The notes under the pieces: model-generated
Told to the model about the DNA's origin: nothing
Database searches by the model: none
What the model saw: the letters and a program-made list of their open reading frames with translations, nothing else
Program-made: the position numbers and the translations under genes
In this document: piece by piece, positions 1 to 10,600 of the stretch
Layout of the letters: each line of letters begins with the position of its first letter
Numbering within the stretch: position 1 is the first letter of the stretch
DNA from: DATGLW01 sp035293965
Lineage (GTDB): Bacteria; Actinomycetota; Acidimicrobiia; Acidimicrobiales; RAAP-2
Reading direction: 5' to 3'
Length of the DNA stretch: 32,862 bases
NCBI GenBank assembly: GCA_035293965.1
Contig: DATGLW010000058.1
Coordinates: forward strand, 1-32,862

Positions 1-1
1 A

Positions 2-454
2 CAACTGTACCCTGCTACCCGGTGGAAGTGGTGGCTTCGTGTGCCTACAGGATCCGGAGGAACTCGAGCTCTCGCACTGCTCTCACCAGGGCTTCTGTCG
101 CCGCGGCACCCCGAGAATGCCTACGAGCTGCGGAAGTCCGGTCTGTCTGCCCGACGGGACAAGGTGTACGATGGAGTGGGGCTGAACGGGGTGTGGCTCT
201 ACGTGCGACCCAACTACTTCAATGGGTGGGGCTATTCCAGTCCGGCAACCATGGGGCAATGGACGCTCACCAGCCATAATGTCTTGGCACATCTCTACCG
301 AAATGGTGTCACGTACCTCGCTCTAACCGGACAGGAGCTCTCCGCTGTTCGTCGTTCGGCGTTGTGGCCGCACCTTCGCATCTCCTACCGCTCACCTGAT
401 GGTGCTTTATTGCTTCACCTGCTGGGCGGCGAGCGCCGTGTTTCTCCGCGATGA
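2..454 (+). CDS. Unrecognised protein, 5' end outside window
   Basis: I do not recognise this frame. It is open from the left edge without a stop; the first GTG inside the window is at 41 (137 residues from there), so the true start may lie outside. The part from about residue 42 is rich in Trp, Tyr and Asn (for example LNGVWLYVRPNYFNGWGY), which looks like folded protein rather than an out-of-frame shadow. The third codon positions use A and T freely (aat, tat, tta, ctt), quite unlike the neighbouring genes. It ends at TGA 452-454, convergent with the Ppx gene. It may be a laterally acquired gene or a decaying fragment. No signal or known motif is visible. Confidence 0.3.
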   Translation, partial: QLYPATRWKWWLRVPTGSGGTRALALLSPGLLSPRHPENAYELRKSGLSARRDKVYDGVGLNGVWLYVRPNYFNGWGYSSPATMGQWTLTSHNVLAHLYRNGVTYLALTGQELSAVRRSALWPHLRISYRSPDGALLLHLLGGERRVSPR

Positions 455-537
455 GGGGCTCTACACGACAATGCAGGAGGGAAAGCCTCTGATTCGTGCG
501 GTCCGCCGAGTGATCCTAAAACTCCGCGCCGACCCCA

Positions 538-1497
538 TCACCGCAGGCTCGCCACCAGCCCGTCGAGGATGTCCGATTCCGACACGAGGCATTCGTCGAA
601 GCCGAGTCGCCGCATCACCGCCCGCAGCACGAGCGCTCCCCCGACGATGACGTCCTCGCGCCCTTCGACCATGCCGGGGCGCCGGGCCCGCGCAGCTGCC
701 GGCTCGGCGGCGAGGATGCCGCACCACCGCTCCACCGCAGCCCGTGTCAGCCTGGCGTGGTGGACCCGGCTCCGGTCGTAGGTGGCCAGCCCCTGGTCGA
801 GCATCGCGAGCGTGGAGACGGTGCCGGCCAGGCCGAGCAGCCGGCTGCCCGGCGGCAGCGACGCCAGGTCGGAGATGGCCTCGACGGCGTGGTCGAGGGC
901 GGACCCGATTGCGGCCTCCGCGGCTGCCACCTCTGCCTCGGTCGGGGGATCGTGGGCGAAGTAGCGCTCGGAGAGGCGGACGCACCCGATGTCGAGCGAC
1001 ACAGCGGCGACGGCCCCTCGGCGGTAGGTCACGAGCTCGGTCGACCCGCCGCCGATGTCCACCACCACGTCCTCGCCCTCTGCGGACGGAAGGCCGGCAA
1101 CGGCGCCGGCATGGGACAGGCGCCCCTCCTCCTCGCCTGCCAGCAGCTCGGCCGTCACCCCGGTGACCTCGGTCGCCGCCCGAAGGAGCTCGGCACCGTT
1201 CAGGGCGTCGCGCACGGCGGACGTCGCGACGAGCCGCGCCCGCGCGACACCCAGGCGCTCCATCGTGCGCCGGTACTCGGCCAGGACGCCCAGGGTTCGG
1301 TCCATCGCCTCCGGGGCGAGCTTGCGGGTGGCGTCGACCCCCTCGCCGAGCCGGGTGATCCGCATCTCGCGCGCCAGGACCCTGCCGGCTCCGTCGACGA
1401 CGAGCAGGCGGGTCGAGTTCGTGCCGCAGTCGATCGCCGCCACCGGCTCGAACGAGCTTCCTTCCACGATGCCTGGCCTACCACACCCCACCGCCAC
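538..1497 (-). CDS. ppx: Ppx/GppA family exopolyphosphatase-like phosphatase
   Basis: A short actinobacterial-type Ppx/GppA protein (319 residues as drawn, against about 500 for E. coli Ppx), with only the two actin-like ATPase-fold subdomains. Visible motifs are the N-terminal phosphate loop AAIDCGTNSTRLL near residue 20, the central VVDIGGGSTEL loop near 147 and the GLAGTVSTLA loop near 222. The family hydrolyses polyphosphate or the pentaphosphate alarmone pppGpp in the cytoplasm; which one cannot be told from the sequence. The start is uncertain. GTG at 1497 overlaps the end of the upstream DUF501 gene by 20 bases, and later in-frame GTGs just before the first motif are equally possible. 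It is the last gene of the eno-ftsB-DUF501-ppx cluster, the same order as Rv1023-Rv1026. Confidence 0.9.
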   Translation of the reverse strand: MAVGCGRPGIVEGSSFEPVAAIDCGTNSTRLLVVDGAGRVLAREMRITRLGEGVDATRKLAPEAMDRTLGVLAEYRRTMERLGVARARLVATSAVRDALNGAELLRAATEVTGVTAELLAGEEEGRLSHAGAVAGLPSAEGEDVVVDIGGGSTELVTYRRGAVAAVSLDIGCVRLSERYFAHDPPTEAEVAAAEAAIGSALDHAVEAISDLASLPPGSRLLGLAGTVSTLAMLDQGLATYDRSRVHHARLTRAAVERWCGILAAEPAAARARRPGMVEGREDVIVGGALVLRAVMRRLGFDECLVSESDILDGLVASLR

Positions 1498-1990
1498 GGG
1501 GGCCTGGCGTCGCCGGGCACCGGGGGTCGAGGCCGAGGCGCTCCGCCACCCACGCCCCGACCGGGTCCGCCCCGCCCGCCAGCCACCAGGCCAGATGGGC
1601 GTGCAGGCACTTCACCCCTCGGCGGGTGCCCCCGACCCCCCCGGCGGGCCTGGGCCCGCGGTGGCCCGCGGGCAGCGCGGCGTCGCGCTCGGCCGCGTAC
1701 CGGGCATGGGCCGCGGCGAGCGCGGCCGGGTCGACCGCTGCCTCGGCCTGCCGGACGCCGCCGGCCGACTCGAGCCGGCTGACCGCCTCGCACAGGGCGG
1801 GGGACACGAGCCAGTAGCGCGTCGGCATGGGCGTGCCGTCGGCGAGCAGGGGCTCGTTGCGGATCACTGCCGGCCGGCCGCCGGGGTCCCGCACGACCAC
1901 CGTGAAGGCGCCTGCCGGCCTGCGACCGAGCAAGGCGGTGACCGCCGCCACGTCGGGATCTGCTGGCTCCCCTCCGGGCTCCGGCGGCAC
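1478..1990 (-). CDS. DUF501 family protein
   Basis: Conserved actinobacterial DUF501 protein of unknown function, 170 residues from GTG 1990. The family signatures are visible: a PAVIRNEPLL strand, DGTPMPTRYWLVSPALC near the middle, RLESAGGVRQAE, and the C-terminal GVKCLHAHLAWWLAGGADPVG, whose Cys-His-His cluster looks metal-binding (an inference). An alternative GTG at 1951 would give 157 residues starting just before the conserved VAAVTALLG segment. It lies 35 bases downstream of the FtsB-like gene and overlaps the ppx start, so all three are probably translated from one mRNA. Conserved linkage to enolase, FtsB and Ppx is typical of actinobacteria. Confidence 0.85.
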   Translation of the reverse strand: MPPEPGGEPADPDVAAVTALLGRRPAGAFTVVVRDPGGRPAVIRNEPLLADGTPMPTRYWLVSPALCEAVSRLESAGGVRQAEAAVDPAALAAAHARYAAERDAALPAGHRGPRPAGGVGGTRRGVKCLHAHLAWWLAGGADPVGAWVAERLGLDPRCPATPGPRGGGVW

Positions 1991-2025
1991 GAGGCCGCCG
2001 CGCGGCCGGTCGCCCGGAGGCAGGC

Positions 2026-2728
2026 TCAACGCCAGAACTCGAGGGTCCGGACGATGCGCCCGAAGAAGTCCGGGCCACCGGGGTGCGCCGAGCCGCGCGG
2101 CGCGCCCCCGGGCGTGGCCGCCTGGCCCTGGGCGCGCTGGCCGGCCAACGAGTGGGACCCGGGCCCTGCGGCCTCCCCGAGCGTGACCCCGCTCGGCTGC
2201 GCCGCCGCGCCCGCCGCGCCAGGCCCGAGGGTCCCCGGCGGCAGCTCTGCGGCGGCCGAGGGTGACACGAGCGGCTGCAGCCCGGGATCGCCCGCATAGG
2301 CGGCATCGCCCTTGCCCGACGCGCTCGGCGGCAGGATCTGGTACGCGCGCTGACCCGGGGAGACGAGCTGGTACTGCTCGCGGGCGAGGCGCTCCACCTC
2401 GGCGGGGCTCTTGAGCAGGCGCTGCTCCTCGGCGAGGGCCCGGTCCTGCTGGCGGAGCTGGGTGAGCTGGGTCGTGGTGGCCGCGATCGCCTGGTGCTGG
2501 TGGTAGAGGGCAGAGGCCGGGAACCACAGCCCGAGCATGAGGACCGACAGGAGGGCCGACCCGGCCAGGATCACGCGGTTGCGGCGGACCTTGGCTGCCC
2601 GCTCGCGGCGCGCCCGGGCCTGGGCGCGCGACAACGGGCGCGGCCCTGGCGTCGCCCGCCGCGCCCCGCGGGCGGCCCGCCGCGGCCGGCCCCGCGCTGG
2701 GACACGTCCGAGCGCGCCTCGGGCTCGC

Positions 2729-2742
<14 letters not shown>
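2026..2742 (-). CDS. ftsB: FtsB/DivIC-like septum formation initiator
   Basis: Bitopic membrane protein of 238 residues. A basic Arg/Ala-rich cytoplasmic N-terminus (about 1-55) is followed by one transmembrane segment (about 56-78, RVILAGSALLSVLMLGLW). Next comes a short coiled coil with heptad Leu/Gln positions (about 80-110, LTQLRQQDRALAEEQ) and the conserved EVERLAREQYQLVSPGQ motif typical of DivIC/FtsB. The rest is a low-complexity Gly/Ala/Pro-rich extracytoplasmic tail. FtsB family proteins bridge FtsL and FtsQ in the divisome. The GTG at 2742 lies 11 bases before the enolase stop codon, so the genes overlap by 14 bases and are likely translationally coupled. A second in-frame GTG two codons later is possible. 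The Arg-rich N-terminus could be shorter than drawn. Confidence 0.85.
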
Positions 2743-4012
<1,270 letters not shown>

Positions 4013-4057
4013 GCACTCGCTCCTCCGGCGCCGTCCCTGGCCCGGCGCCGGGCGTCC

Positions 4058-4063
4058 ACGCTA
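4058..4063 (-). promoter_or_regulatory. Putative -10 box for eno
   Basis: On the minus strand this reads TAGCGT, the same hexamer found upstream of prs and of the gene at 20697. It overlaps the TAG stop of mazG. Transcription would start about 40 bases before the eno GTG, leaving room for the GGAGGAG site. No convincing -35 is seen. Confidence 0.4.
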
Positions 4064-5464
4064 CCTTCGCCCGAAGCTTGCCGGTGGGAGCCCGGGCCCG
4101 CGGCGGGCCGCCTCGGCGTCGACGATGCGATCGCGAAGGTCGAGGGCCGCCTGCCGCAGCGCCTCCTCGGCGTCCACCCCGAGGCGCCGCGCTGCGGCCA
4201 CGGCCCGGAGCAGCAGTGGGCCCACGCGCTCGGTCGCGCCGGCCAGGAGCCCGTCGAGCACCCGGTCGGCCTCCGCCGGCGACCACCCGCCCGCTGCCGG
4301 CACACCTGCCTCGATCCCTGCCGATTCGGCCTTGCGCTGCAAGGCGGCAGCCAGCGCCAGTGCCGGCAGCGCGGTGGGCACGCCCTCGGTCACGCTCGTC
4401 CGACCCTTCTCGGCCGCCTTGAGCCGGTCCCAGTTGGCCGCCACCGCGTCGGGCGTCTCGGCCACCACGTCGCCGAACACGTGGGGATGGCGGCCCACCA
4501 GCTTGTCGTGGATGCCCCTCGCCACGTCGGCCAGCGTGAAGCGCCCTTCCTCGGCCGCCAGGGTGGCGTGGAGCACCACCTGGAACAGCACGTCCCCGAG
4601 CTCCTCGCGCAGGTGGTCGACGGCGTCGTCGAGCGCGCCCGCCTCCTCCGCCCGGCCCAGCCGCTCGATCGCGTCGAGGGCCTCGTAGGACTCCTCGAGC
4701 AGGTGGCGCGCCAGGGAGGCGTGCGTCTGCTCGCGGTCCCACGGGCAGCGCTCCCGCAGCGTCCGGGCGAGCTCGGCCAAGGCGGCGACCTCGCCGGCGA
4801 TGGGCGCCGCCAGGCGCGGTACCCACAGCGAGGTCAGGTGGTCGGGCTCGAGGGTGCGGTCGAGCTCCCACCAGGGCACCTCGGTCACCACCTCGTCGGG
4901 CAGGCCCAGGTGGTGCAGCACGGTGACCGCCCCGTGGCCCGGGGCGGCCTCGTCGTCGACCGACAGCTTGATCGCCGACAGCACGTCGCGCGACCAGCAC
5001 TGGGCCACGAGGAGGGGGCCGCGCTCGCCGGCCGCCTCCAGCGCGAAGCGGGTGCCGTCCACCAGGCGGACCCCGGCCGCGAGCGGGTCGACGCCGAGGC
5101 GCTCCCAGGCGAGGTCGAGGAAGGAGCGCGCAGGTCTGACCTCGACCGACACGGCCGGCTCCCGGCGGAGCAGCTCGACCGTGCGCTCCGCCACGAGGGG
5201 AGAGCCGGGCACGCCGTACACGACGGCCTCACCCTCCCGTGCCGCCGCCTCGGCTGCGGCCACGAGGGCCGCCACGATGCGGCCGTAGACCTCGTCGAAG
5301 GTGGCAGCCGCCTCGTAGAGGTGGTCAAAGGAGGGCAGCAGGCCGAGCTCGCCCGCCACCGCCGGGTGCCGGGTCGTGCGCAGGAAGGCGCGGCGGGCGC
5401 CGGTGAGCAGCGCCCTGGCGTCGGGGTCGAGGTGCTCGGGACCGGCGGGTCCGAGCCCCACCAC
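4061..5464 (-). CDS. mazG: YabN-like tetrapyrrole-methylase/MazG fusion
   Basis: Two-domain protein of 467 residues. Residues 1 to about 210 form a SAM-dependent tetrapyrrole methylase-like domain. It has the glycine loop VGLGPAGPEHL at the N-terminus and the YGVPGSPLVAERTVELL segment near 82, as in Bacillus YabN; its substrate is unknown. Residues about 230-467 are a MazG nucleoside triphosphate pyrophosphohydrolase. It shows CPWDREQTHASLARHLLEE and HLREELGDVLFQVVLHA, whose EExxE and ELxD acidic residues bind Mg2+. It also has the tail VGRHPHVFGDV. MazG removes noncanonical NTPs and can lower ppGpp. The start is one of two adjacent GTGs (5464 or 5461) and no alternative start is apparent before the upstream gene's stop. 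It lies 32 bases downstream of the SurA-like gene. Confidence 0.92.
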   Translation of the reverse strand: MVGLGPAGPEHLDPDARALLTGARRAFLRTTRHPAVAGELGLLPSFDHLYEAAATFDEVYGRIVAALVAAAEAAAREGEAVVYGVPGSPLVAERTVELLRREPAVSVEVRPARSFLDLAWERLGVDPLAAGVRLVDGTRFALEAAGERGPLLVAQCWSRDVLSAIKLSVDDEAAPGHGAVTVLHHLGLPDEVVTEVPWWELDRTLEPDHLTSLWVPRLAAPIAGEVAALAELARTLRERCPWDREQTHASLARHLLEESYEALDAIERLGRAEEAGALDDAVDHLREELGDVLFQVVLHATLAAEEGRFTLADVARGIHDKLVGRHPHVFGDVVAETPDAVAANWDRLKAAEKGRTSVTEGVPTALPALALAAALQRKAESAGIEAGVPAAGGWSPAEADRVLDGLLAGATERVGPLLLRAVAAARRLGVDAEEALRQAALDLRDRIVDAEAARRGPGLPPASFGRR

Positions 5465-5496
5465 GACGACCCTCGGCGAGCCCCTCTGCCCCTGGT

Positions 5497-6660
5497 TCAG
5501 CGCGCACCTCCGGTTCCTTGGACCGCGGGCCCAGGGACCAGTCCCCCCACCCCTGACGTGGTGGCGCGCAGCGACGTGCCGGCGGCGGGCACCGAGGAGG
5601 CGGGCGGGCTCGGTGCGGGCGCCACCCCGTGGGCCACCGACGACGAGGTCCAGCGCCCGTAGCGGGGATCGATGGTGACCTGCGCCCGCCGGGTGGCCGC
5701 GGCCAGCATGGCCTGGAGGCGCTGCTCACCGGCAGCCACCACCGTCTGGCGGAGCACGGGGCCCACCGAGCGCAGCGAGGCGGACCTGCGCCCGGTCAGG
5801 ACGAACAGGTAGGCGCCACCGCCCTGGGCGGCCACCGGCTCGGACACCTGCCCGACGGCCAGGTGGCCCACGGCGGCCGCGATGGGCCGGTAGCTGGTGT
5901 CGGTCGGTGTGAGGCACGCCTGCTGGAGCGAGCCGGCCGGAGCTGCCTGGGCGAAGGGCAGGCCGGCTTGGACCTGGCCCCGCACCTGGGCCGCGGCGGC
6001 CTCGGTGGCCTCCTCGAAGCCCTCGACGCACAGGGTGTCGAAGGACGAGCGGTGGGCCTCGAAGTAGGCGCGCAGCGACGGCGGGCCCAACCGGTACCCG
6101 GCGGCCGACGCCGCCAGGCCGTCGGCGAGCGCCACCGAGCGGACCTCGCCGGCCACGAAGGAGGCGGGCAGCGACGACAGCACCTGCGTGCTCGACGGCG
6201 CCAGCCCGCAGGCAGGCTGCAGCCCGCTCTGGGCCAGGGCGGCAAAGGTGCCGTCGATGAGCCCGGCGTACTCCTGGCGGGCCGCCGCCAGGTCGCCGGC
6301 CGACACCGTCACGTGCCGGCTGGCGGCGAGCTGGGCCACCACCGTCTCGCCCACCATGCGGTTCATCCAGTAGTCGACGAAGGCCGAGTCGAATGTCCCC
6401 TGGTGACCGTCGGGCGACAGGCCCCCGGCCCCCGCGACCGGCGGGAGCTGGGCCATGTCCTGGGTGTCGAGGGAGACCTGGGCGGCGAGGTAGCACTGGT
6501 AGGGCTGGCTCGCGGCGATGGCGGCCAGGTCGCCGTCGAGGCTCGACCGGGTGATGCCCGTGCCGTTGACGGTGGCCGCGTCGGACGACACGGTCAGCGA
6601 GGCGGCGAGGACCCCGGCAGCCACGGCGGCCGCGAAGAGGGGGAGGAGGAGGCGCTTCAC
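5497..6660 (-). CDS. Secreted SurA-like (parvulin-type) protein
   Basis: Exported protein of 387 residues at the position of Mycobacterium LpqU (Rv1022). The N-terminus is a signal peptide (MKRLLLPLFAAAVAAGVLA) with no lipobox cysteine. A SurA-N-like helical region follows, with an early VNGTGITRSSLDGDLAAI segment and the DYWMNRMVGETVVAQLAA helix. The central part (about 200-300) resembles a divergent peptidyl-prolyl isomerase domain (FEEATEAAAAQV, LAVGQVSEPV, YLFVLTGRRSAS). The tail holds the IDPRYGRW motif and a Ser/Pro-rich C-terminus. A chaperone role for extracytoplasmic proteins is an inference. Isomerase activity is not assured. The GTG start at 6660 is preceded by a TAGCAT box nine bases away, suggesting a leaderless mRNA. 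Confidence 0.75.
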   Translation of the reverse strand: MKRLLLPLFAAAVAAGVLAASLTVSSDAATVNGTGITRSSLDGDLAAIAASQPYQCYLAAQVSLDTQDMAQLPPVAGAGGLSPDGHQGTFDSAFVDYWMNRMVGETVVAQLAASRHVTVSAGDLAAARQEYAGLIDGTFAALAQSGLQPACGLAPSSTQVLSSLPASFVAGEVRSVALADGLAASAAGYRLGPPSLRAYFEAHRSSFDTLCVEGFEEATEAAAAQVRGQVQAGLPFAQAAPAGSLQQACLTPTDTSYRPIAAAVGHLAVGQVSEPVAAQGGGAYLFVLTGRRSASLRSVGPVLRQTVVAAGEQRLQAMLAAATRRAQVTIDPRYGRWTSSSVAHGVAPAPSPPASSVPAAGTSLRATTSGVGGLVPGPAVQGTGGAR

Positions 6661-6669
6661 GTGGCGGGC

Positions 6670-6675
6670 ATGCTA
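6670..6675 (-). promoter_or_regulatory. Putative leaderless -10 box for SurA-like gene
   Basis: Minus strand TAGCAT, nine bases before the GTG at 6660 and immediately after the methyltransferase stop codon (6677-6679). The spacing places the transcription start at or next to the start codon. Confidence 0.45.
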
Positions 6676-6676
6676 G

Positions 6677-7531
6677 CTACCCCGCCGGTCCGCGTTCGAT
6701 CACCAGGGCGAGCGAGGTGGTGACGTAGTCGCCGAGGCGGGTGCGCAGGTGTGTGTCGGTGAAGGGCGCGACGTCGACGTGCAGGTCGGCCGGCGTCGTG
6801 CCGGGGGTCAGGTCGAGCTCGATGCGGTGCCCGAGCTTGCGCAGGCGCGCCGCCAGCTCCTCCACGTCGCGCCGGCGGTACAAGACGGTGCCGCCCTCGT
6901 GGTAGGTGTCGGTGTCCGAGCTCACGTTGAGCTCCGTGGTGTGGACGGCCACGCCGCCGGGCCGCAGGCAGCGCATCTGGGCAACCACGAAGTCGGCGCC
7001 GGCCGCAAGCGAGCCCAGGTGCTCGAGCGCGCAGCTCGACCAGGTGAAGTCGAACCCGCGCAGGTCGTCGGGCAGCTCGTTCATGTCGACGTGGCGGAAG
7101 CGGACCCGGGCCTCGAAGAGGGCCTGGTCGCACAGCCCGTGGTCGTTGAGCCCGGCCCGGGAGCCCGCGTACTGGGACGCCGCGGCCGCCCCGCCGGCGT
7201 CGGCCCACCCGGCCGCCTCGGCGCGCTCGGGCGAAAGGTCGGTCGCCACGAGATCGCACCCGCAGGCGGCGAAGAGCGCCACGAGCGGCTCACGCCCGAC
7301 TCCGAAGCCGAGCCCCCGGCGGCCCGCCTCGAGCATCCCCCGCTCGGCCAGGGCCTGGCAGATGAAGAGCCACTCCCACATCTTGCGGTGCACCATGACG
7401 TCGCGGGGGTCGACGCCGTCAGGGTCCCAGGCCGGCCGGAGCCGTTCGGACCAGGCCCGCAGCTCCGGCGAGCGGAGCGACTCGTACCTGCACGGCTGGG
7501 ACACGAGCATCTCGCCCACGGTAGGCGGCAT
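6677..7531 (-). CDS. Class I SAM-dependent methyltransferase
   Basis: A 284-residue protein with a Rossmann-type methyltransferase core. It has motif I LGFGVGREPLVALFAACG (about 76-93), the following acidic LVATDLSPER (motif II), a post-core FRHVDMNELPDDLRGFDF segment, FTWSSCALEHLGSL (motif IV region) and LRPGGVAVHTTEL (motif VI). The substrate is unknown; families with this layout often sit among envelope or glycan genes. The ATG at 7531 is the most upstream plausible start after the mfd stop at 7612. An ATG at 7510, preceded by a weak GTGGGCGAG, is an alternative. It sits between mfd and the SurA-like gene, a position empty in the mycobacterial version of this cluster as I remember it. Confidence 0.8.
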   Translation of the reverse strand: MPPTVGEMLVSQPCRYESLRSPELRAWSERLRPAWDPDGVDPRDVMVHRKMWEWLFICQALAERGMLEAGRRGLGFGVGREPLVALFAACGCDLVATDLSPERAEAAGWADAGGAAAASQYAGSRAGLNDHGLCDQALFEARVRFRHVDMNELPDDLRGFDFTWSSCALEHLGSLAAGADFVVAQMRCLRPGGVAVHTTELNVSSDTDTYHEGGTVLYRRRDVEELAARLRKLGHRIELDLTPGTTPADLHVDVAPFTDTHLRTRLGDYVTTSLALVIERGPAG

Positions 7532-7611
7532 CGAGGCGGGGCGGCAGGTGGCGACGGGCCGGGAGACCCAGGCGTGCAGCCGGGGCCGCGGGCAGACCTC
7601 GAAGGGAGCGG

Positions 7612-10600
7612 CTACCGGCGCGCCGCGGTGGCCGGAGGATGCGACGCCGCGAGCGGCGCCGCGCCCGTCGCCTCCTCTGGCGGGGGCAGCAGGGCCCGGA
7701 GCACCTCGCGAAGGGTGTCGGCCGGCCGGCGGCCGTCGGTCAGGGGCACCACCAGCTGGCGGAGCTCCTCGCGGTAGGCACCCCCCCGGACTACCCGCTG
7801 CAGGCGCACCTGGGCGCTGGGGGGCAGCGTCACCGGCGAGAGCCGGGCCGTGGCCTGGCGGGCGCCACCCACCCTGGTCGGCACCACCGCCACGTCGGTG
7901 ATGCCGAGGCGCAGGCACTCGGCGCGCAGCCGGGCCAGGGCGAGCAGGCCCTCTGCGGGCGGGGGCAGGGGACCGAAGCGGTCCAGCCACTCGGCCTCCA
8001 CGTCTGCCACCTGTGCCTCGGTCACCGCTGCCGCCAGGCGGCGGTAGGCCTCGAGGCGAGCGTCCTCGGCGCTCACGTAGGCGGCGGGGAGGTGAGCGTC
8101 GCCGGGCACGTCGAGGGAGACCGACGGCGGCTCGGGACGGGGCTCGCCGCGGGCCTCGGCCACCGCCTCGGCCACCAGCTGGACGTACAGGTCGTAGCCG
8201 ACTGCCGCGATGTGCCCCGACTGGTCGCGGCCCAACAGGTTGCCCGCGCCGCGGATCTGCAGGTCGCGCATGGCGATCTTGAACCCCGAGCCGAGCTGGG
8301 TGTGCTCGCCGATGGTCCGCAGCCGCTCGTAGGCCTGCTCGGTCAGGACCCGGTCGGAGGGGTGGAAGAGGTAGGCGTAGGCCTGGTGGCTGCCCCGGCC
8401 CACCCGGCCCCGGATCTGGTGGAGCTGGCCGAGGCCGAGCAGGTCCGCCCGGTCGACCACGAGGGTGTTGACCGCCGGCATGTCGATGCCCGACTCGATG
8501 ATCGTCGTGCACACCAGCACGTCGAACTGGTGCTCCCAGAAGTCGAGGACCACCTTCTCGAGGCTTCCCTCGTCCATCTGGCCGTGCGCCACGGCCACGC
8601 GGGCCTCGGGCACGAGGGCCCGCAGCCGGCGGGCGACCGCGTCGATGTCAGCCACCCGGTTGTGGACGTAGAACACCTGCCCCTCGCGCAGCAGCTCGCG
8701 CCGGAGGGCCTCGGACACCGCGGCGTCGTCGTACTCGCCCACGTAGGTGAGGATGGGACGCCGGTCGGCCGGCGGGGTGTTGACCATCGAGAGGTCGCGG
8801 ATGCCCGTCAGCGCCATCTCCAAGGTGCGCGGGATGGGGCTGGCGGTCAGGGTGAGCACGTCGATCCCTTCGGCCAGGCGCTTCACGGCCTCTTTGTGGG
8901 TGACGCCGAAGCGCTGCTCCTCGTCGACCACGAGGAGGCCGAGGTCCTTGAAGCGGACGTCGGCGGCCAGCAGCCGGTGGGTCCCCACCACCACGTCGAC
9001 CGTGCCCGCCGCCAGGCCCTCGACCACGCGGCGTGCCTGGGGCCCGGAGAGGAACCTGCTCAGCAGCTCGACGCGCACCGGGTACCCCGCGAAGCGCTCG
9101 GCAAAGGTCTGGTGGTGCTGGCTGGCGAGCAGCGTGGTGGGCACGAGCACCGCCGCCTGGCGGCCGTCCTGCACCGCCTTGAACACTGCCCGGACGGCCA
9201 CCTCGGTCTTGCCGAACCCGACGTCGCCGCACACCAGGCGGTCCATGGGCCGGGGCTGCTCCATGTCGGCCTTCACGTCCGCGATGGCGCGCAGCTGGTC
9301 CGTGGTCTCGACGTAGGGGAACGACGACTCCAGCTCGCGCTGCCAGGGGGTGTCCGGCGAAAAGGCGTGGCCGGGCACCGCCAGGCGCCGCCGGTAGAGG
9401 GCGACGAGCTCCTGGGCGATCTCGCCCGCCGCCGCCCTGGCGCGGGCGCGGGCGCGCTGCCACTCGGCGCCGCCCATCTTCGACAAGGTGGGCGAGTCAC
9501 CGCCGCTGTAGGGGGTGACGGCCTCGATCTGGTCGACGGGCAGGTAGAGGCGGTCGCTGCCCCGGAACTCGAGGAGCAGGTAATCGCGGGTCGCCCCGGC
9601 CACCGTTCGGCTCGTCACCCCGGCAAAGCGCGCCACCCCGTGCTGGCGGTGCACCACGAAGCTCCCCGGTGCCAGGTCGTCGAAGAACCCGTCGGTCGGG
9701 CGGGCACGCGGTCGGGGGCGGCGGTGCGGTGCCCGGCGGCCGGTCACGTCGGACTCCGACAGCACGGCGATCTTCGGGCCCGGCAGGGCGAAGCCGGCGG
9801 ACACGGTCGCCACCACCACCCGGATCCCCGGGGCAGTCGAGGCGGCGTCGGCCACCGGTGCGTGCACCCCCTCGCCGGCCAGCACGCTCGACAGCCGCTC
9901 GGCCCCCGGCCGAGCCCCGGCGCACAGGGTCACCGAGTAGCCCTCCTCGGCCAGGGCGAGCACCTGGGCCGCCAGGCGTCCGGCGTCGCCGGCCACCAGG
10001 TCGAAGCCCCGCACGGGCACAGCGGGCACCTCGGGTCCCTCGGGAACCGAGGAGAGCGACAGCACCGCCGACGGGCAGCGCGCGAGCAGCCGGTCGAAGG
10101 GCAGGTGCAGGCGGGGGAACCCGGTCGGGTCGCCGGCACCCCACGTGGCGGCCAGGGCCTCGCCGAGAGACCCTTCTTCGTCGTAGAGCTCGACGGCACG
10201 GTCGCGGACCCGGCGGGGCTCGACGAGCACCACCTGGGCGTCGGGGCCCAGGAGGTCGGGCAGCAGCGTGGCCTCGGGGTGGAGCCAGGGCAGCCACGAC
10301 TCCATGCCGTCGAACGACTGGCCCGCCGCCAGGCGGTCCCACTGGGCGCGTCCCCACGGCTCCTCGTCGCGCAGGCGCTCGGCCCGAGCCGCCACCTCGG
10401 CAGTGACGGGCATCTCCCGGCAGCCGAAGAGCACCGCCTCGTCGAGCTCGGCGACCGAGCGCTGGTCGCCGACGTCGAACGCGGTGAGGCGGTCCACCTC
10501 GTCGCCCCACAGGTCGATCCGGACCGGCAGCTCGGCGGTGGGCGGGAACACGTCGATGATCCCCCCGCGCACCGCAACTTCGCCCCTGTGCTCGACCTGG

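Noticed and set aside
1..537. tRNA, rRNA or transposase at the left edge
   Set aside because: No cloverleaf, rRNA landmark, inverted terminal repeat or transposase motif could be found on either strand.
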